64,000 bases of DNA from Burkholderiaceae bacterium. GTDB lineage: Bacteria; Pseudomonadota; Gammaproteobacteria; Burkholderiales; Burkholderiaceae_C. Numbering within the stretch: the first letter of the stretch is position 1; every line of letters starts with the position of its first letter. The stretch lies in NCBI GenBank assembly GCA_024235895.1, contig JACKLM010000008.1, forward strand, positions 1 through 64,000, given 5' to 3'. The notes beneath the pieces were generated by a model that was given only the letters and a program-made list of their open reading frames with translations, was not told the DNA's origin and did not search any database. Shown one piece after another: positions 25,197 to 33,590 of the stretch. The position numbers and the translations under genes were made by a program.

Positions 25197-25757
25197 CTAG
25201 CCGCGGAACGAGACCTGCGGCACCGCACGGCCGGCGTCGTCGGTCTCGAAGAAGGCTCGCTTGACGAAGCCGAAGGCGCCGGCGACGAGGTTGCTCGGGA
25301 ACGACTCGACGAGGACGTTGAGGTCGCGCGTGGCGCCGTTGTAGTAGCGGCGCGCCATCTGGATCTCGCCTTCCAGCGCCGCGAGCTGCTCTTGCAGTTG
25401 CAGGAAGTTCGCGTTCGCCTTCAGGTCGGGGTAGTTCTCGACCACCGCGAGCAGCCGGCCGAGCGCGCCCGACAGCAGCCCCTCGGCCTGGGCGCGCGCG
25501 GCGACGTCACCCGCCGGCACCTCGCGTGCCTGCTGGCGTGCCTCGGTGACGCGCTGCAGCAGCTCGCGCTCGTGCACCGCATAGCCCTGGACCGTCTCGA
25601 CGAGGTTCGGCACCAGGTCGGCACGGCGCTTCAGCTGCACGTCGATCCCGCTCCAGCCCTCCTCGGCCATCTGGCGCTGGCGCACGAGGCGGTTGTACAG
25701 CGCGACGACATAGCCGAGGGTGGCGACGACGATCACGAGTGCGGCGATCCAGGCCAT
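25197..25757 (-). CDS. lemA: LemA family protein
   Basis: 186 aa. One N-terminal transmembrane helix (residues 3-21) is followed by a long helical bundle: YNRLVRQRQMAEEGWSGIDVQLKRR, DLVPNLVETVQGYAVHE, VENYPDLKANANFLQLQEQL and ARRYYNGATRDLN, all conserved LemA blocks. It is exported or membrane-anchored with the bundle outside. It starts upstream of the DUF2207 gene with an 81-base gap and is likely co-transcribed with it. The function of the family is poorly defined. Confidence 0.93.
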   Translation of the reverse strand: MAWIAALVIVVATLGYVVALYNRLVRQRQMAEEGWSGIDVQLKRRADLVPNLVETVQGYAVHERELLQRVTEARQQAREVPAGDVAARAQAEGLLSGALGRLLAVVENYPDLKANANFLQLQEQLAALEGEIQMARRYYNGATRDLNVLVESFPSNLVAGAFGFVKRAFFETDDAGRAVPQVSFRG

Positions 25758-26064
25758 CGAGTTGCTCCACGTGCGATGCGGCGCGGCAGCGGCCGCGAAG
25801 CCCCTGGCGCTGCCGTCGCGGTGGGGAAGAACAGCAGGCGAGGAGTATCGCATCGCAAGAAGTTGCCCGAGGTGCGCGCAGCCCACGCGAGGCATACAGC
25901 GTCCAGGACGAGACCTCGACACGAGGCGAACAGTCTGCGCAGCGGGGGCCCCTGCCAGGCCGCGACAACCTGAGGTTGTGAGCACATGACGAATGCGTAT
26001 TTCCCTCGCGCGCCGGCGCTGACTAGCATCACGCCACGTGCCACGCACGACGGGAGACCGCACC
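25758..26064. other. 307-base divergent intergenic region
   Basis: It separates lemA (minus) from the DsrC-like gene (plus). Base composition drops in A/T-rich patches near 25840-25870 and 25985-26005, where promoters for both directions are likely. I see no palindrome strong enough to name and no coding potential in any frame. Confidence 0.4.
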
Positions 26065-26418
26065 ATGATCGCCAGCCACGCCACGCGGACCCTGCGTCCC
26101 GCCACCCCCGGCGAACACCTCGCCAGCTTTGATCGCGAGGGCTTTCTGGTCGACCCCGAGGCCTGGTCCCGCGAGCTCGCCGAGCGCATTGCCGCGCAGT
26201 CCGGGGTCGGCGTGCTCGGCAGCCGGCACTGGAAGGTCATCGAGCTCGTGCGGTCGCGCTACTTCGCGATCGGCGCACTGCCGGTGATGCGGCTGGTGTG
26301 CCGCGCCGCGGGGCTGGACCCGCGGCAGGGCCACGCACTGTTCGGCAGCTGCGCCGCGCTGTGGCGCATCGCCGGGCTGCCGCACCCCGGGGACGAGGCG
26401 CTGGCCTACATGCACTGA
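26065..26418 (+). CDS. DsrC/TusE-family protein lacking both C-terminal cysteines
   Basis: 117 aa. The fold-defining blocks are FDREGFLVDPEAWSRELAERIA, HWKVIELVRSRYF and the arm segment LFGSCAALWRIAGLPHPGDEALAYMH. DsrC and TusE carry sulfur on a penultimate Cys, and DsrC has a second Cys about ten residues earlier. Here the AGLP landmark aligns, but Trp and an acidic stretch replace those positions. One Cys remains in GSCAAL. It therefore cannot form the classical DsrC trisulfide and may be a regulatory or divergent member. It converges on the TauD gene 15 bases away. Confidence 0.8.
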   Translation: MIASHATRTLRPATPGEHLASFDREGFLVDPEAWSRELAERIAAQSGVGVLGSRHWKVIELVRSRYFAIGALPVMRLVCRAAGLDPRQGHALFGSCAALWRIAGLPHPGDEALAYMH

Positions 26419-26433
26419 AGTCCGCGGCCGCCC

Positions 26434-27345
26434 TCAGGCCGCGGTGACCCCCGGCAGCGCGCCGACGCGGTCGGCGACGCGGTCGAAGTAGCGCGCGCGG
26501 TACAGCAGCCGCTTGCGCGCGTCGCCGTCGGCGAACGGCGCGCGGTCGTGCAGCACGTTGTTGCAGACCAGCCCCATCCCCGGCTCGAGCAGGCCGCGGA
26601 AGACATACGGGTTGTCGGCATCGGCCAGGATGCGCTCCAGCGCCGCCACGGCGGCACGCATGCGCGCGTCGTCCTTCCACACGATGCTGACCTTGCGCGC
26701 CGTGTAGCGCATGTGCAGATGCCCGTCCGGCCACACGGCGAAGACCGGGCCGCTGCGCGCCGGCCGCGCCTCGCCACCGTCGTCCATGCGCGGTGGGATC
26801 GTCATCGCATCGGGCGCCATCAGCGCGCGGATGTGCTGCGGGTCCTCGTCGCGCAGCAGGATGTAGGCGATCTCGTGGTCCAGCAGCCGGTTCTCGCCGC
26901 CGCGCTCGGCGCGCTGCACGCCGTGCAGGATCAGGCCGCGGACCTGATGGTCCAGCGCGTTGTAGTAGCCGTCGGTGTGCCACTGGATAGCGCGGTCGGT
27001 GTAGGGGATGAACTCGGTGCGCGTGCCCGCGGGCGCCACCGCCAGCGGCGAGATGCCGTCGTCGTCGGCCAGCGGGTTCGCATCCAGCCGCAGCAGGCCG
27101 AGCTGGCGCCCGAGTTCGCGCGGGATGTCCTTGTCGGGGTCGCTGCCGGTGCCCGACGCGTAGAGCGCCATGTTGGCCACCGCGCAGCGCGCGAGCAGCG
27201 CGTCGCGTTCGGCAGCGCTCATCCGGCGCGGGTCGCGCAGTTCGACGACCAGTTCGGCCAGCGAGCGCGGATGCGCGGCGAGCTTGCGATCGCGCCAGTC
27301 GGCGTAGGCGGCCGCGTGGTCGAGGTCGAAGTGGGCGGGGATCAT
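26434..27345 (-). CDS. TauD/TfdA-family Fe(II)/2-oxoglutarate dioxygenase
   Basis: 303 aa. The iron-binding facial triad is visible as WHTDGYYN (His-x-Asp) and the distal His in NNVLHDRAPF. A 2-oxoglutarate-binding Arg is expected in KRLLYRARYFDR. SGTGSDPDKDIPRELGRQLG and GLVCNNVLHDR resemble a subgroup of TauD-like enzymes distinct from true taurine dioxygenase. The substrate is unknown. The convergent DsrC-like neighbour suggests, weakly, sulfur metabolism. The start at 27345 was chosen because sequence upstream loses family character. Confidence 0.82.
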   Translation of the reverse strand: MIPAHFDLDHAAAYADWRDRKLAAHPRSLAELVVELRDPRRMSAAERDALLARCAVANMALYASGTGSDPDKDIPRELGRQLGLLRLDANPLADDDGISPLAVAPAGTRTEFIPYTDRAIQWHTDGYYNALDHQVRGLILHGVQRAERGGENRLLDHEIAYILLRDEDPQHIRALMAPDAMTIPPRMDDGGEARPARSGPVFAVWPDGHLHMRYTARKVSIVWKDDARMRAAVAALERILADADNPYVFRGLLEPGMGLVCNNVLHDRAPFADGDARKRLLYRARYFDRVADRVGALPGVTAA

Positions 27346-27593
27346 GGTGTGGCGGGTCCTTGTCGGGCGTGGGCGAGGCATGCGCGGCACGGCCACGGTC
27401 GCCGCGAGGATCCCGGCGGCGAGCTGCGGGGGTCGTGCAGCGCTCCCGTGCGAATGTAATGGGGCCGCGCGGCGGGCTGGTCCGCGCCGCAACGGGATCC
27501 GCGTGGCGCCCCCGGGCACTGCGAAGTGCCGTGCCGACGCGGCCGGACACCAGCTGGCCGCCGGCTCAGGGTCTTGGGCATGGATCGCAGGTG

Positions 27594-27632
27594 TTGACGG
27601 GCGGTCTTTATTTCGCTTATTCTAGAAATATG
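27594..27632 (+). promoter_or_regulatory. arsR promoter with operator, probably leaderless
   Basis: TTGACG (27594-27599) and TATTCT (27618-27623) form a promoter with an 18-base spacer. The inverted repeat TATTTC (27609-27614) and GAAATA (27625-27630) straddles the -10, a normal position for an ArsR operator. The arsR ATG begins at 27630, about 7 bases after the -10, where transcription should start. The mRNA may therefore be leaderless. Confidence 0.5.
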
Positions 27633-27995
27633 GATATTGCATTGCCAGCTCGCCGGCCCCGGGCCGACGCCGAGCCCGTCGCCCGCCACGCCGCGATGCT
27701 CGCGGCGATGGGCGCCGAGCCGCGGCTGCGCATCGTCCGGCTGCTGCTGGCGGCGCACCCGCAGGGCCTGGTCGTCGGCGAGATCGCCGCCGAGCTCGGC
27801 ATCGCCGACTCGACGCTGACGCACCACCTGGCCACGCTGCGCCGGGTCGGCCTCGTCACGGTCCGGCACGAAGGCACGCAGCGGCGCCACATGGCCGACA
27901 CCGCGGCGCTCGCCGCGCTGCTCGGCTTCCTGTATGCCGAGTGCTGCACCCGCAACCAGGCGGTGGACCCGCGATCGGTCGTCTGCTGCCGCTGA
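27630..27995 (+). CDS. arsR: ArsR-family arsenite-type repressor
   Basis: 121 aa. The winged helix runs from MGAEPRLRIVRLLLAA through ADSTLTHHLATLRRVGLV. The Cys-rich C-terminus has YAECCTRN and a final VVCCR. Vicinal Cys at the C-terminus are a known As(III)-sensing arrangement in some ArsR proteins, although classical ArsR uses Cys in the recognition helix. It is followed 27 bases later by arsM, so it should repress the arsRM pair through the operator at 27609-27630. Confidence 0.88.
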   Translation: MDIALPARRPRADAEPVARHAAMLAAMGAEPRLRIVRLLLAAHPQGLVVGEIAAELGIADSTLTHHLATLRRVGLVTVRHEGTQRRHMADTAALAALLGFLYAECCTRNQAVDPRSVVCCR

Positions 27996-28022
27996 CTTTC
28001 CCATCGAACCCGAGGAGATGGC

Positions 28023-28925
28023 ATGAACGAGAACCCGCAACTCAAGGACATCGTCAGGCAGACCTACGGCGCCGCCGCCGCACGCGTCGCGCGAGGTGGC
28101 GGCGGTGGCGGCGGCTGCTGCGGCAGCGCACACGCGGCCAGCGCCCAGGTCACGGCCGAGACCCGCTGCTGCAACCCGATCAGCTCCAACCTGTACGGGG
28201 CCGGCGAGGCCGGCGCCGTCCCGGCGCAGGCGCTGCAGGCGTCGCTGGGCTGCGGCAACCCGACCGCGCTGGCCGAGCTGAAGCCGGGCGAGACGGTGCT
28301 CGACCTCGGCTCCGGCGGCGGCATCGACGTGCTGCTGTCGGCGCGCCGCGTCGGCCCGACCGGGCGCGCCTTCGGGCTGGACATGACCGACGAGATGCTC
28401 GCGCTGGCGCAGCAGAACAAGCGCGCCAGCGGGCTGACGAACGTCCACTTCCTGAAGGGCGAGATCGAGGACATCCCGCTGCCCGATGCCTCGGTCGACG
28501 TCGTCATCTCCAACTGCGTCGTCAACCTCGCGGCCGACAAGGACCGCGTGCTGCGCGAGGCTTGGCGCGTGCTCAAGCCGGGCGGCCGCTTCGCGGTCTC
28601 GGACATCGTCGTTCGCGGCGAGGTCCCGGCGGCGATCCGGCGCAATGTCGAGCTGTGGATAGGCTGCGTGGCCGGCGCGCTCGGCGAGCAGGAGTATCTG
28701 GACAAGCTCGCGGCGGCCGGGTTCGAGCAGGCGTCGATCGAGGCCACGCGCGTCTACGGCGCCGCCGATGCCGCCGGCTTCCTCGCCGGCCAGGTCGAGG
28801 AGCTGCAGCAGCTCGCGCGCGAGGTCGACGGACGCTTCATCAGCGGCTTCGTGCGCGCGGTCAAGCCCGCGGCCGGCGGCGGTGCCGAGGCGCGCGACGG
28901 CGCGGCCGCGCCGTCGTCCTCCTGA
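28023..28925 (+). CDS. arsM: arsenite methyltransferase
   Basis: 300 aa. ArsM transfers methyl groups from SAM to As(III). The SAM core LDLGSGGGIDVLLSA, GLDMTDEML and LKPGGRFAVSDI is present. The arsenic-binding Cys are in ISNCVVNLA (Cys165) and ELWIGCVAG (Cys215), with a Cys in SLGCGNPTA (Cys77). The N-terminus has a Gly run followed by Cys pairs, seen in many bacterial ArsM. It lies directly behind arsR. Cys215 aligns with the UGA codon of the related gene at 22005. Confidence 0.93.
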   Translation: MNENPQLKDIVRQTYGAAAARVARGGGGGGGCCGSAHAASAQVTAETRCCNPISSNLYGAGEAGAVPAQALQASLGCGNPTALAELKPGETVLDLGSGGGIDVLLSARRVGPTGRAFGLDMTDEMLALAQQNKRASGLTNVHFLKGEIEDIPLPDASVDVVISNCVVNLAADKDRVLREAWRVLKPGGRFAVSDIVVRGEVPAAIRRNVELWIGCVAGALGEQEYLDKLAAAGFEQASIEATRVYGAADAAGFLAGQVEELQQLAREVDGRFISGFVRAVKPAAGGGAEARDGAAAPSSS

Positions 28926-28980
28926 CGCGCGCACGGCGGGCGTACGATTCGCGCCTTTCGACCCGCAGCGAGGACGAGCG

Positions 28981-29529
28981 ATGAACAAGACGACGACCAT
29001 GGCCTGCGCGCTGGCGCTGGCGTTGGCCGCCTGCGGCAAGCCGCAGGAGGTGGCCTCGGAGAAGGCGGCCGAGAAGATGATCGAGTCGGCGATCGGCAAG
29101 GACGGCAGCAAGGCCAAGGTCGACCTCAGTGCCGGCCAGGCGAGGATCACGACCACCGATGCGCAGGGCCGGACCTCGCAGATGGAGATGGGCGGGGCGC
29201 AGGTCGGCGAGGCCGACCTCGGCATCGCGTTCTACCCCGGCGCCAGGCCGGTCGAGGGCCAGTCCTCGCGCGTGACGACGCCCGACGGCAGCATGCTCAG
29301 CATCGGGCTGCAGTCGTCCGACGCGCCCGACAAGGTGGCCGGCTTCTACCGCGACGCGATCAAGTCGCAGTCGGCCGGCAAGCAGACGATGGAGATGAGC
29401 GACGGCAGCGGCGGCGCGACCTTCATGCTCGCCGACGACGCCACGTCGTCGGCCGTGCAGGTGCACGTGCGCAAGGCCGAGGGCGGCAGCGAGATCCAGA
29501 TCGTGTCGACGCGCGGCAAGGCGAAGTAG
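28981..29529 (+). CDS. lipoprotein of unknown function
   Basis: 182 aa. A lipoprotein signal peptide (MNKTTTMACALALALAAC, lipobox LAAC with Cys18) precedes a soluble domain. That domain includes IAFYPGARPVEGQSS and KVAGFYRDAIKSQ, which resemble uncharacterised proteobacterial lipoproteins with a repeated FYPGA/FYR pattern. It lies 55 bases after arsM and may be read through from it, but nothing ties it functionally to arsenic. Confidence 0.75.
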   Translation: MNKTTTMACALALALAACGKPQEVASEKAAEKMIESAIGKDGSKAKVDLSAGQARITTTDAQGRTSQMEMGGAQVGEADLGIAFYPGARPVEGQSSRVTTPDGSMLSIGLQSSDAPDKVAGFYRDAIKSQSAGKQTMEMSDGSGGATFMLADDATSSAVQVHVRKAEGGSEIQIVSTRGKAK

Positions 29530-29559
29530 CGCCGGGCCGCCGACCCCCCCCGCCGGCGT

Positions 29560-30333
29560 TCAGTCCGCCAGCGCGCCGAAGAACACGCGCGCGACGTAGT
29601 CCATCGTCACCCGGCCACCCTGCTGCGCAGTGTCGAACAGTGGGCGCAGCCGCGTGACCATCGCGGCGTGATCGGGGTGGCCGGGCGCGGGCACGTAGGA
29701 GGCCGAGTTCAGCCGCGCCAGCAGCGTTTCGTGGTCGAGCTCGGTCGGATTCGGGAACGCAGCGACGCGGAAGTCGCGGTGGCCGAAGAAGGCCGCCACC
29801 GAATCCTCGTGCGCGTGCCGGTGGCGGATCTGCGCGTAGCCGATGCCGAAGTCCAGCAGCAGCCGCTCGTAGCCCTCGGCGAAGGCGCTGCCGGTGGCGA
29901 CGCGGTCATTCCAGATCAGCGCCGCGTGCGCCGGGCGCTTCAGGATGCGCAGCGCCTCGATGCGCGCCGCGCCGAGGTCGAACCAGTGGAAGGCCTGCGC
30001 CGCGACCAGCAGGTCGACGCTGGCGGCCGGCAGCGTCGTCGCCTCGGCGCGGCCGGCGACACTGCGGAAGGTCGCGAAGCCGGCGAGCTGCCGCTCGCCC
30101 TGCGCGCGCATCGCGTCGTTCGGCTCGACGCCGACCACCGCCAGGCCCGCGCGCAGGAAGGGCTCGCACGACAGCCCGGTGCCGCTGCCGAGGTCGGCGA
30201 CCACCGCGCCCGGCGCCAGCCCGAACTCGGCGGCCAGCAGCGTCGCGATCGCGGCCGGATAGCCGGGACGCGCGGCGGCGTAGTCGCCGGCGCGGTCGGT
30301 GAAGCGTTCGGTGGCGTGGTCGTCGGCGCGCAT
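29560..30333 (-). CDS. class I SAM-dependent methyltransferase
   Basis: 257 aa from the ATG at 30333; an in-frame ATG at 30342 would add three residues. FTDRAGDYAAARPGYP, VVADLGSGTGLSCEPFL, VGVEPNDAMR and AAQAFHWFD match the large methyltransferase-11/25 group that includes trans-aconitate-like and UbiE-like enzymes of unknown substrate. It converges with the lipoprotein gene. Confidence 0.82.
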   Translation of the reverse strand: MRADDHATERFTDRAGDYAAARPGYPAAIATLLAAEFGLAPGAVVADLGSGTGLSCEPFLRAGLAVVGVEPNDAMRAQGERQLAGFATFRSVAGRAEATTLPAASVDLLVAAQAFHWFDLGAARIEALRILKRPAHAALIWNDRVATGSAFAEGYERLLLDFGIGYAQIRHRHAHEDSVAAFFGHRDFRVAAFPNPTELDHETLLARLNSASYVPAPGHPDHAAMVTRLRPLFDTAQQGGRVTMDYVARVFFGALAD

Positions 30334-30633
30334 GGGCGGCATGCACCGCGGCCTGCGCCGCATCGGGGATGAGGCTCGATCGTAGCGTGGCCAATCGCGG
30401 CCTGTGGCCGGCGCCGGCTGTGCGGCGCGGCGATCGCAGGGCGGCCGCGCTACCCGCCGGCGCCGACCCGGTGGTCGAGGTCTCCGACAGGGCGGCAGCC
30501 TCGAGCATCCAGACCTGATCCAGGTGCTGCGCGAGCTCGCGAGCTCGCACTGAACCTCGGAACCTGCCGGACATTGGCGATCAAGCCTGCGAACGTGACT
30601 GGGGCCGGGCTTGAGGCCTCTATTTATTTGGGT
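30334..30633. other. intergenic region upstream of a TA module
   Basis: About 300 bases without a supportable gene, between the methyltransferase start and the TA operator. GC content falls toward 30615-30635 (CTCTATTTATTTGGGTGC), where the TA promoter probably lies; TTGAGG at 30611-30616 could act as -35. Nothing else was recognised. Confidence 0.4.
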
Positions 30634-30650
30634 GCACAATTAAATTGTGC
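30634..30650 (+). promoter_or_regulatory. perfect palindrome over the toxin start, probable TA operator
   Basis: GCACAAT-TAA-ATTGTGC is a perfect inverted repeat of 7-bp arms. Its right arm contains the GTG start codon of the toxin (30647-30649). Type II TA operons are normally autorepressed through such a palindrome, and this one would block both promoter and start. Confidence 0.6.
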
Positions 30651-30940
30651 GCACGGTGATCGGAACCCCTACGTGCCAGAGGCAGGCCGACGCAGTCTGG
30701 ACCACTCAGGAGCGCGAGGCGTTCATCGATTTCATCGCCGAGAACCCGGATGCAGGCGAAGTGATCCCGGGTGCTGATGGTGCGCGCAAGGTGCGTTGGC
30801 AGCGCCAAGGGACTGGTAAGCGCGGCGGTGCACGCGTCATCTACTTCCACCTGGCAGGAGACGGGATTGTGCTGTTGGTCATGGTCTACGCCAAGGCCAA
30901 ACGCGCGAATGTCAAGCTCAAGGAAATCGAGCGGAGCTGA
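30647..30940 (+). CDS. RelE/HigB-type toxin
   Basis: 97 aa from a GTG start. FIDFIAENPDAGEVIPGADGARKVRW, GKRGGARVIYFHLA and LLVMVYAKAKRANV are the order and motifs of the HigB/RelE mRNA interferase group, with Lys/Arg-rich catalytic surfaces. It precedes its antitoxin by 4 bases, the toxin-first order common for HigBA-like modules. Composition is less GC-biased than its neighbours, consistent with transfer. Confidence 0.85.
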   Translation: MRTVIGTPTCQRQADAVWTTQEREAFIDFIAENPDAGEVIPGADGARKVRWQRQGTGKRGGARVIYFHLAGDGIVLLVMVYAKAKRANVKLKEIERS

Positions 30941-30944
30941 GAGC

Positions 30945-31265
30945 ATGAAGAGCATCAAGAAGCTGAGCGTGGAAAGGCTGGCTGCCGCTATCGAGGCCGA
31001 CGCCGGACAGGCGTTGCCGGGGCTGCGCGAGGCCCTTGCCGAGGCCAAGGCGGGGCGGGCCGGGCGTGTGCACACGCCCGAGCAGGTGCAGGCGCGTCGC
31101 CGCGGACGCCCGGCCGGCAGCGTGGCGGCCGTGACCAAGGAGCCCGTGAAGCTGCGCCTGGATCCCGACGTGCTGGCCGCGCTGCGAGCCACCGGCGACG
31201 GTTGGCAGACCCGCATCAACGACATGCTGCGTGCCAGTCTGTCATTGGCCGGGCGGCTGGGGTAG
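30945..31265 (+). CDS. antitoxin with BrnA-like DNA-binding C-terminus
   Basis: 106 aa. The N-terminal half (AGQALPGLREALAEAKAGR) should wrap the toxin. A basic linker, ARRRGRPAGS, leads into VKLRLDPDVLAALRATGDGWQTRINDML, the ribbon-helix-helix pattern of BrnA antitoxins. Here the partner is RelE/HigB-like rather than BrnT, a mixed pairing. It follows the toxin by 4 bases. Confidence 0.8.
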   Translation: MKSIKKLSVERLAAAIEADAGQALPGLREALAEAKAGRAGRVHTPEQVQARRRGRPAGSVAAVTKEPVKLRLDPDVLAALRATGDGWQTRINDMLRASLSLAGRLG

Positions 31266-31953
31266 CCCGAACGGCGCCGAGGGCCATGCGGCGCCTGCGG
31301 TCGGCGGCCATCGCCGAAGGCAGCCGTTGGCCGGCACGGCGCCCAGGTGGCAAGTCCGTTGCCGGGTAGCAGCGCGGACTCCTAGTCCCGGCAGCAGTCC
31401 TTCGACGGGGCTGACCCGGTGCTTGTTCCAAACTGGGTACTGCCGTCGGTTTCGGCAGTTGAAGGGCGACTGAGACCGAAAGCTGACACGTGACGCCGGC
31501 AGCAGGTGGCCCGGCGCTTTCGTTTGCGGTCGCCTGTCACGAGTGCTGCTGCGCGCTTGCGCATCGACCACAGGGCGGCGATCAGCGCCGGCGACGGCAG
31601 TTGCCGGCAGCGCCTGGCGGCGCTGGGCTGATCTGGATGGCGGGCTCGCCACGCGAGCAGCGACGAGGCGATGCGATCGGCGAGGTCGAGCAGCAAGGAC
31701 TGGAGGCCGTGCACGGCTTTCGGGTCAACATGGGGATCGGCCTTGGCCTGCGCCGCATCGCGGGTCGGACGCGATGGGAGCGTGGCCGACGGCTGCCAAT
31801 CGCCAGCGCCGGCGGCCCAGCGCGGCAATCCCCGGGCAGGCAAGGAGCACGCACCAGCGCCGAAACACCCTGAAATCGCCGGCCCCGGGCTGAAACAGCG
31901 GCGCAACGCGCCACCTCTCCAATGTCGCCACACCCCCAAGCATGGAGACACCG
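31266..31953. other. 688-base region without a recognised gene
   Basis: Several open stretches run on both strands, but none has family-like sequence or a ribosome-binding site. The composition is atypical (many CAG/CTG-rich tracts without codon bias). A hairpin ACTGCCG-TCGGTTT-CGGCAGT at 31439-31459 could be a weak terminator or the remnant of a mobile element. The last 100 bases carry the promoter region of the heme protein gene. Confidence 0.4.
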
Positions 31954-32748
31954 ATGCCCCGACGCCCCTTCACGATGCGCATGCTGCCGGCCGCCGTCCT
32001 CGGCGCCGCGATGCTCGCCGCGCTGCCGGCCGGCGCCTCCGACCCGGTCGGCGTCGCCGCCAAGGGCGGGTTTCCCGAGTACCTGTTCCTCGAGAAGCTG
32101 CCGCGCGCCGAGGCCGAGGTGATGGCGAAGAAGCTCGCGCGCGCGGTCGTCGCCGCGCGCATGATCATCTTCGCCCACGGCGCCAAGATCACCGACCCCA
32201 AGCTCGGCGACAAGGGCTTCAGCGGCGCGGTCTTCGAGGAGCAGTGGCGGCGCAGCACCGAGGACCTGACGATCGACGCCACCCCGGCCCAGAAGCAGAT
32301 CTTCGACAAGCTGTACTGGGCCGGGCGGCAGGTGATGGACAACAACCAGGACCGCATCAACGTCCAGGGCGTGGCCTGGAAGCACTTCCTGCCCGCCAAG
32401 TGGGAGCGCGAGATGGGGCAGGTGCTGACCGCGCGCACCGGCATCATCATCAAGCAGCCCGGGCGCACCTACCGCAGCCCGGTCAACGTCCCTGACGCGC
32501 TGGAGCGCGAGACGCTGGTGCACTTCATCGACGCCGGGCGCGACGCCAACCAGCCGCGCGTCGCGCACACGACGATGGGCAAGCAGCCGGTGGTGCGCTA
32601 CATGGAGCCGATCCGCCTGCTGCCGCCCTGCCTGCCCTGCCACGGCAAGCCCAAGGGCGAGCCCGACATGCTCGGCTTTCACAAGGACGGGCTGGAGGCC
32701 GGCGACCTCATCGGACTGATGAGCGTGACGCTGGCGGTCAGCGACTGA
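31954..32748 (+). CDS. exported c-type heme protein, Tll0287-like (DUF3365)
   Basis: 264 aa from the ATG at 31954, which has GGAGA five bases upstream; an ATG at 31942 would overlap that site. A signal peptide (residues 1-28, ending LPAGAS) precedes a PAS-like all-helical/beta domain of the Tll0287 type. YWAGRQVMDNNQDRINVQG and KHFLPAKWEREMG lead into the heme motif CLPCHGKPKGEPD near the C-terminus. Such proteins are periplasmic heme or redox sensors without a known partner here. Confidence 0.8.
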   Translation: MPRRPFTMRMLPAAVLGAAMLAALPAGASDPVGVAAKGGFPEYLFLEKLPRAEAEVMAKKLARAVVAARMIIFAHGAKITDPKLGDKGFSGAVFEEQWRRSTEDLTIDATPAQKQIFDKLYWAGRQVMDNNQDRINVQGVAWKHFLPAKWEREMGQVLTARTGIIIKQPGRTYRSPVNVPDALERETLVHFIDAGRDANQPRVAHTTMGKQPVVRYMEPIRLLPPCLPCHGKPKGEPDMLGFHKDGLEAGDLIGLMSVTLAVSD

Positions 32749-32846
32749 GCGGCGGCCCTCACGCCCTCGGGCGGCGACGCCGGCGCGCCGCGGGGCGACC
32801 GTGAAACCGGGTGCATCATCGCCCCCTGACCGAGGAGGCAGGGACG

Positions 32847-33560
32847 ATGACCGAGGAGCTCTTCCGCGACGACGCGACGCTGGCCGCCTGCGACGCGCGC
32901 ATCACGGCGCGGGACGATGCCGGCGTCCAGCTCGACCGCACCGTGTTCTACCCGCAAGGCGGCGGGCAGGCCGGCGACCGCGGGCGGCTGCGGCTGGCCG
33001 ACGGCCGCACGCTGGAAATCGCCGACACGCGCAAGGGCGCGCAGCCGGGGACGATCGTGCACCTGCCGGCGCCGGGGCAGGAGGCGCTGCTCGCCAGGCT
33101 GACCGCCGGCGACCCGGTGCGCGCCGAGATCGATACCGTGCGCCGCGACCGGCACCGCCGGCTGCATACCGCGACGCATCTGCTGTGCGCGCTCGTCCCG
33201 CACCCGGTCGACGGCTGCTCGATCACCGCCGACTATGCGCGGCTGGACTTCCACATGACCGACCCGTTGGACAAGGCCGAGCTGGCCGCAGGGCTGGCGC
33301 GGCTGGTCGCCGCGGCGCACCCGGTGCGCGCGCGCTGGGTCGACGAGTCCGAGCTCGACGCCAACCCCGGCCTGGTGCGCAGCATGAGCGTGCAGCCGCC
33401 GCGTGGCCAGGGCCGGGTGCGCCTGATCGAGATCGACGGCGTCGACCTGCAGCCCTGCGGCGGCACGCATGTGGCCAACACGGCCGAGATCGGCGCGGTC
33501 CAGGTGACCAAGATCGAGAAGAAGAGCGCGCGCACGCGGCGGGTGGTGCTGGCGTTGTGA
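32847..33560 (+). CDS. alaX: alanyl-tRNA editing protein (AlaX family)
   Basis: 237 aa. AlaX hydrolyses Ser or Gly wrongly attached to tRNA-Ala. The editing core is intact: YPQGGGQAGDRG, the zinc ligands HTATH (His-x3-His) and CGGTHVANTAEIG (Cys and His). GAGGAGG lies before the ATG. The length and the N-terminal extension fit the AlaX-M type. The stop is followed within 10 bases by a degenerate REP-like sequence. Confidence 0.92.
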   Translation: MTEELFRDDATLAACDARITARDDAGVQLDRTVFYPQGGGQAGDRGRLRLADGRTLEIADTRKGAQPGTIVHLPAPGQEALLARLTAGDPVRAEIDTVRRDRHRRLHTATHLLCALVPHPVDGCSITADYARLDFHMTDPLDKAELAAGLARLVAAAHPVRARWVDESELDANPGLVRSMSVQPPRGQGRVRLIEIDGVDLQPCGGTHVANTAEIGAVQVTKIEKKSARTRRVVLAL

Positions 33561-33567
33561 GTGCCCG

Positions 33568-33590
33568 GGTCAGGCCCCGCGTTTCGCAAT
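33568..33590 (+). repeat. degenerate REP-like half-palindrome
   Basis: GGTCAGGCCCCGCGTTTCGCA resembles the left arm of the long palindrome at 34416-34456 with two substitutions. It is followed by a weakly matching right arm, TATCGCGGG (33594-33602). It lies just after the alaX stop, a usual location for REP elements. Confidence 0.5.

Noticed and set aside
31382..31951. Open frames in the 31.3-31.9 kb gap as a transposase fragment
   Set aside because: No transposase motif or terminal inverted repeats could be identified; recorded only as a region without a recognised gene.
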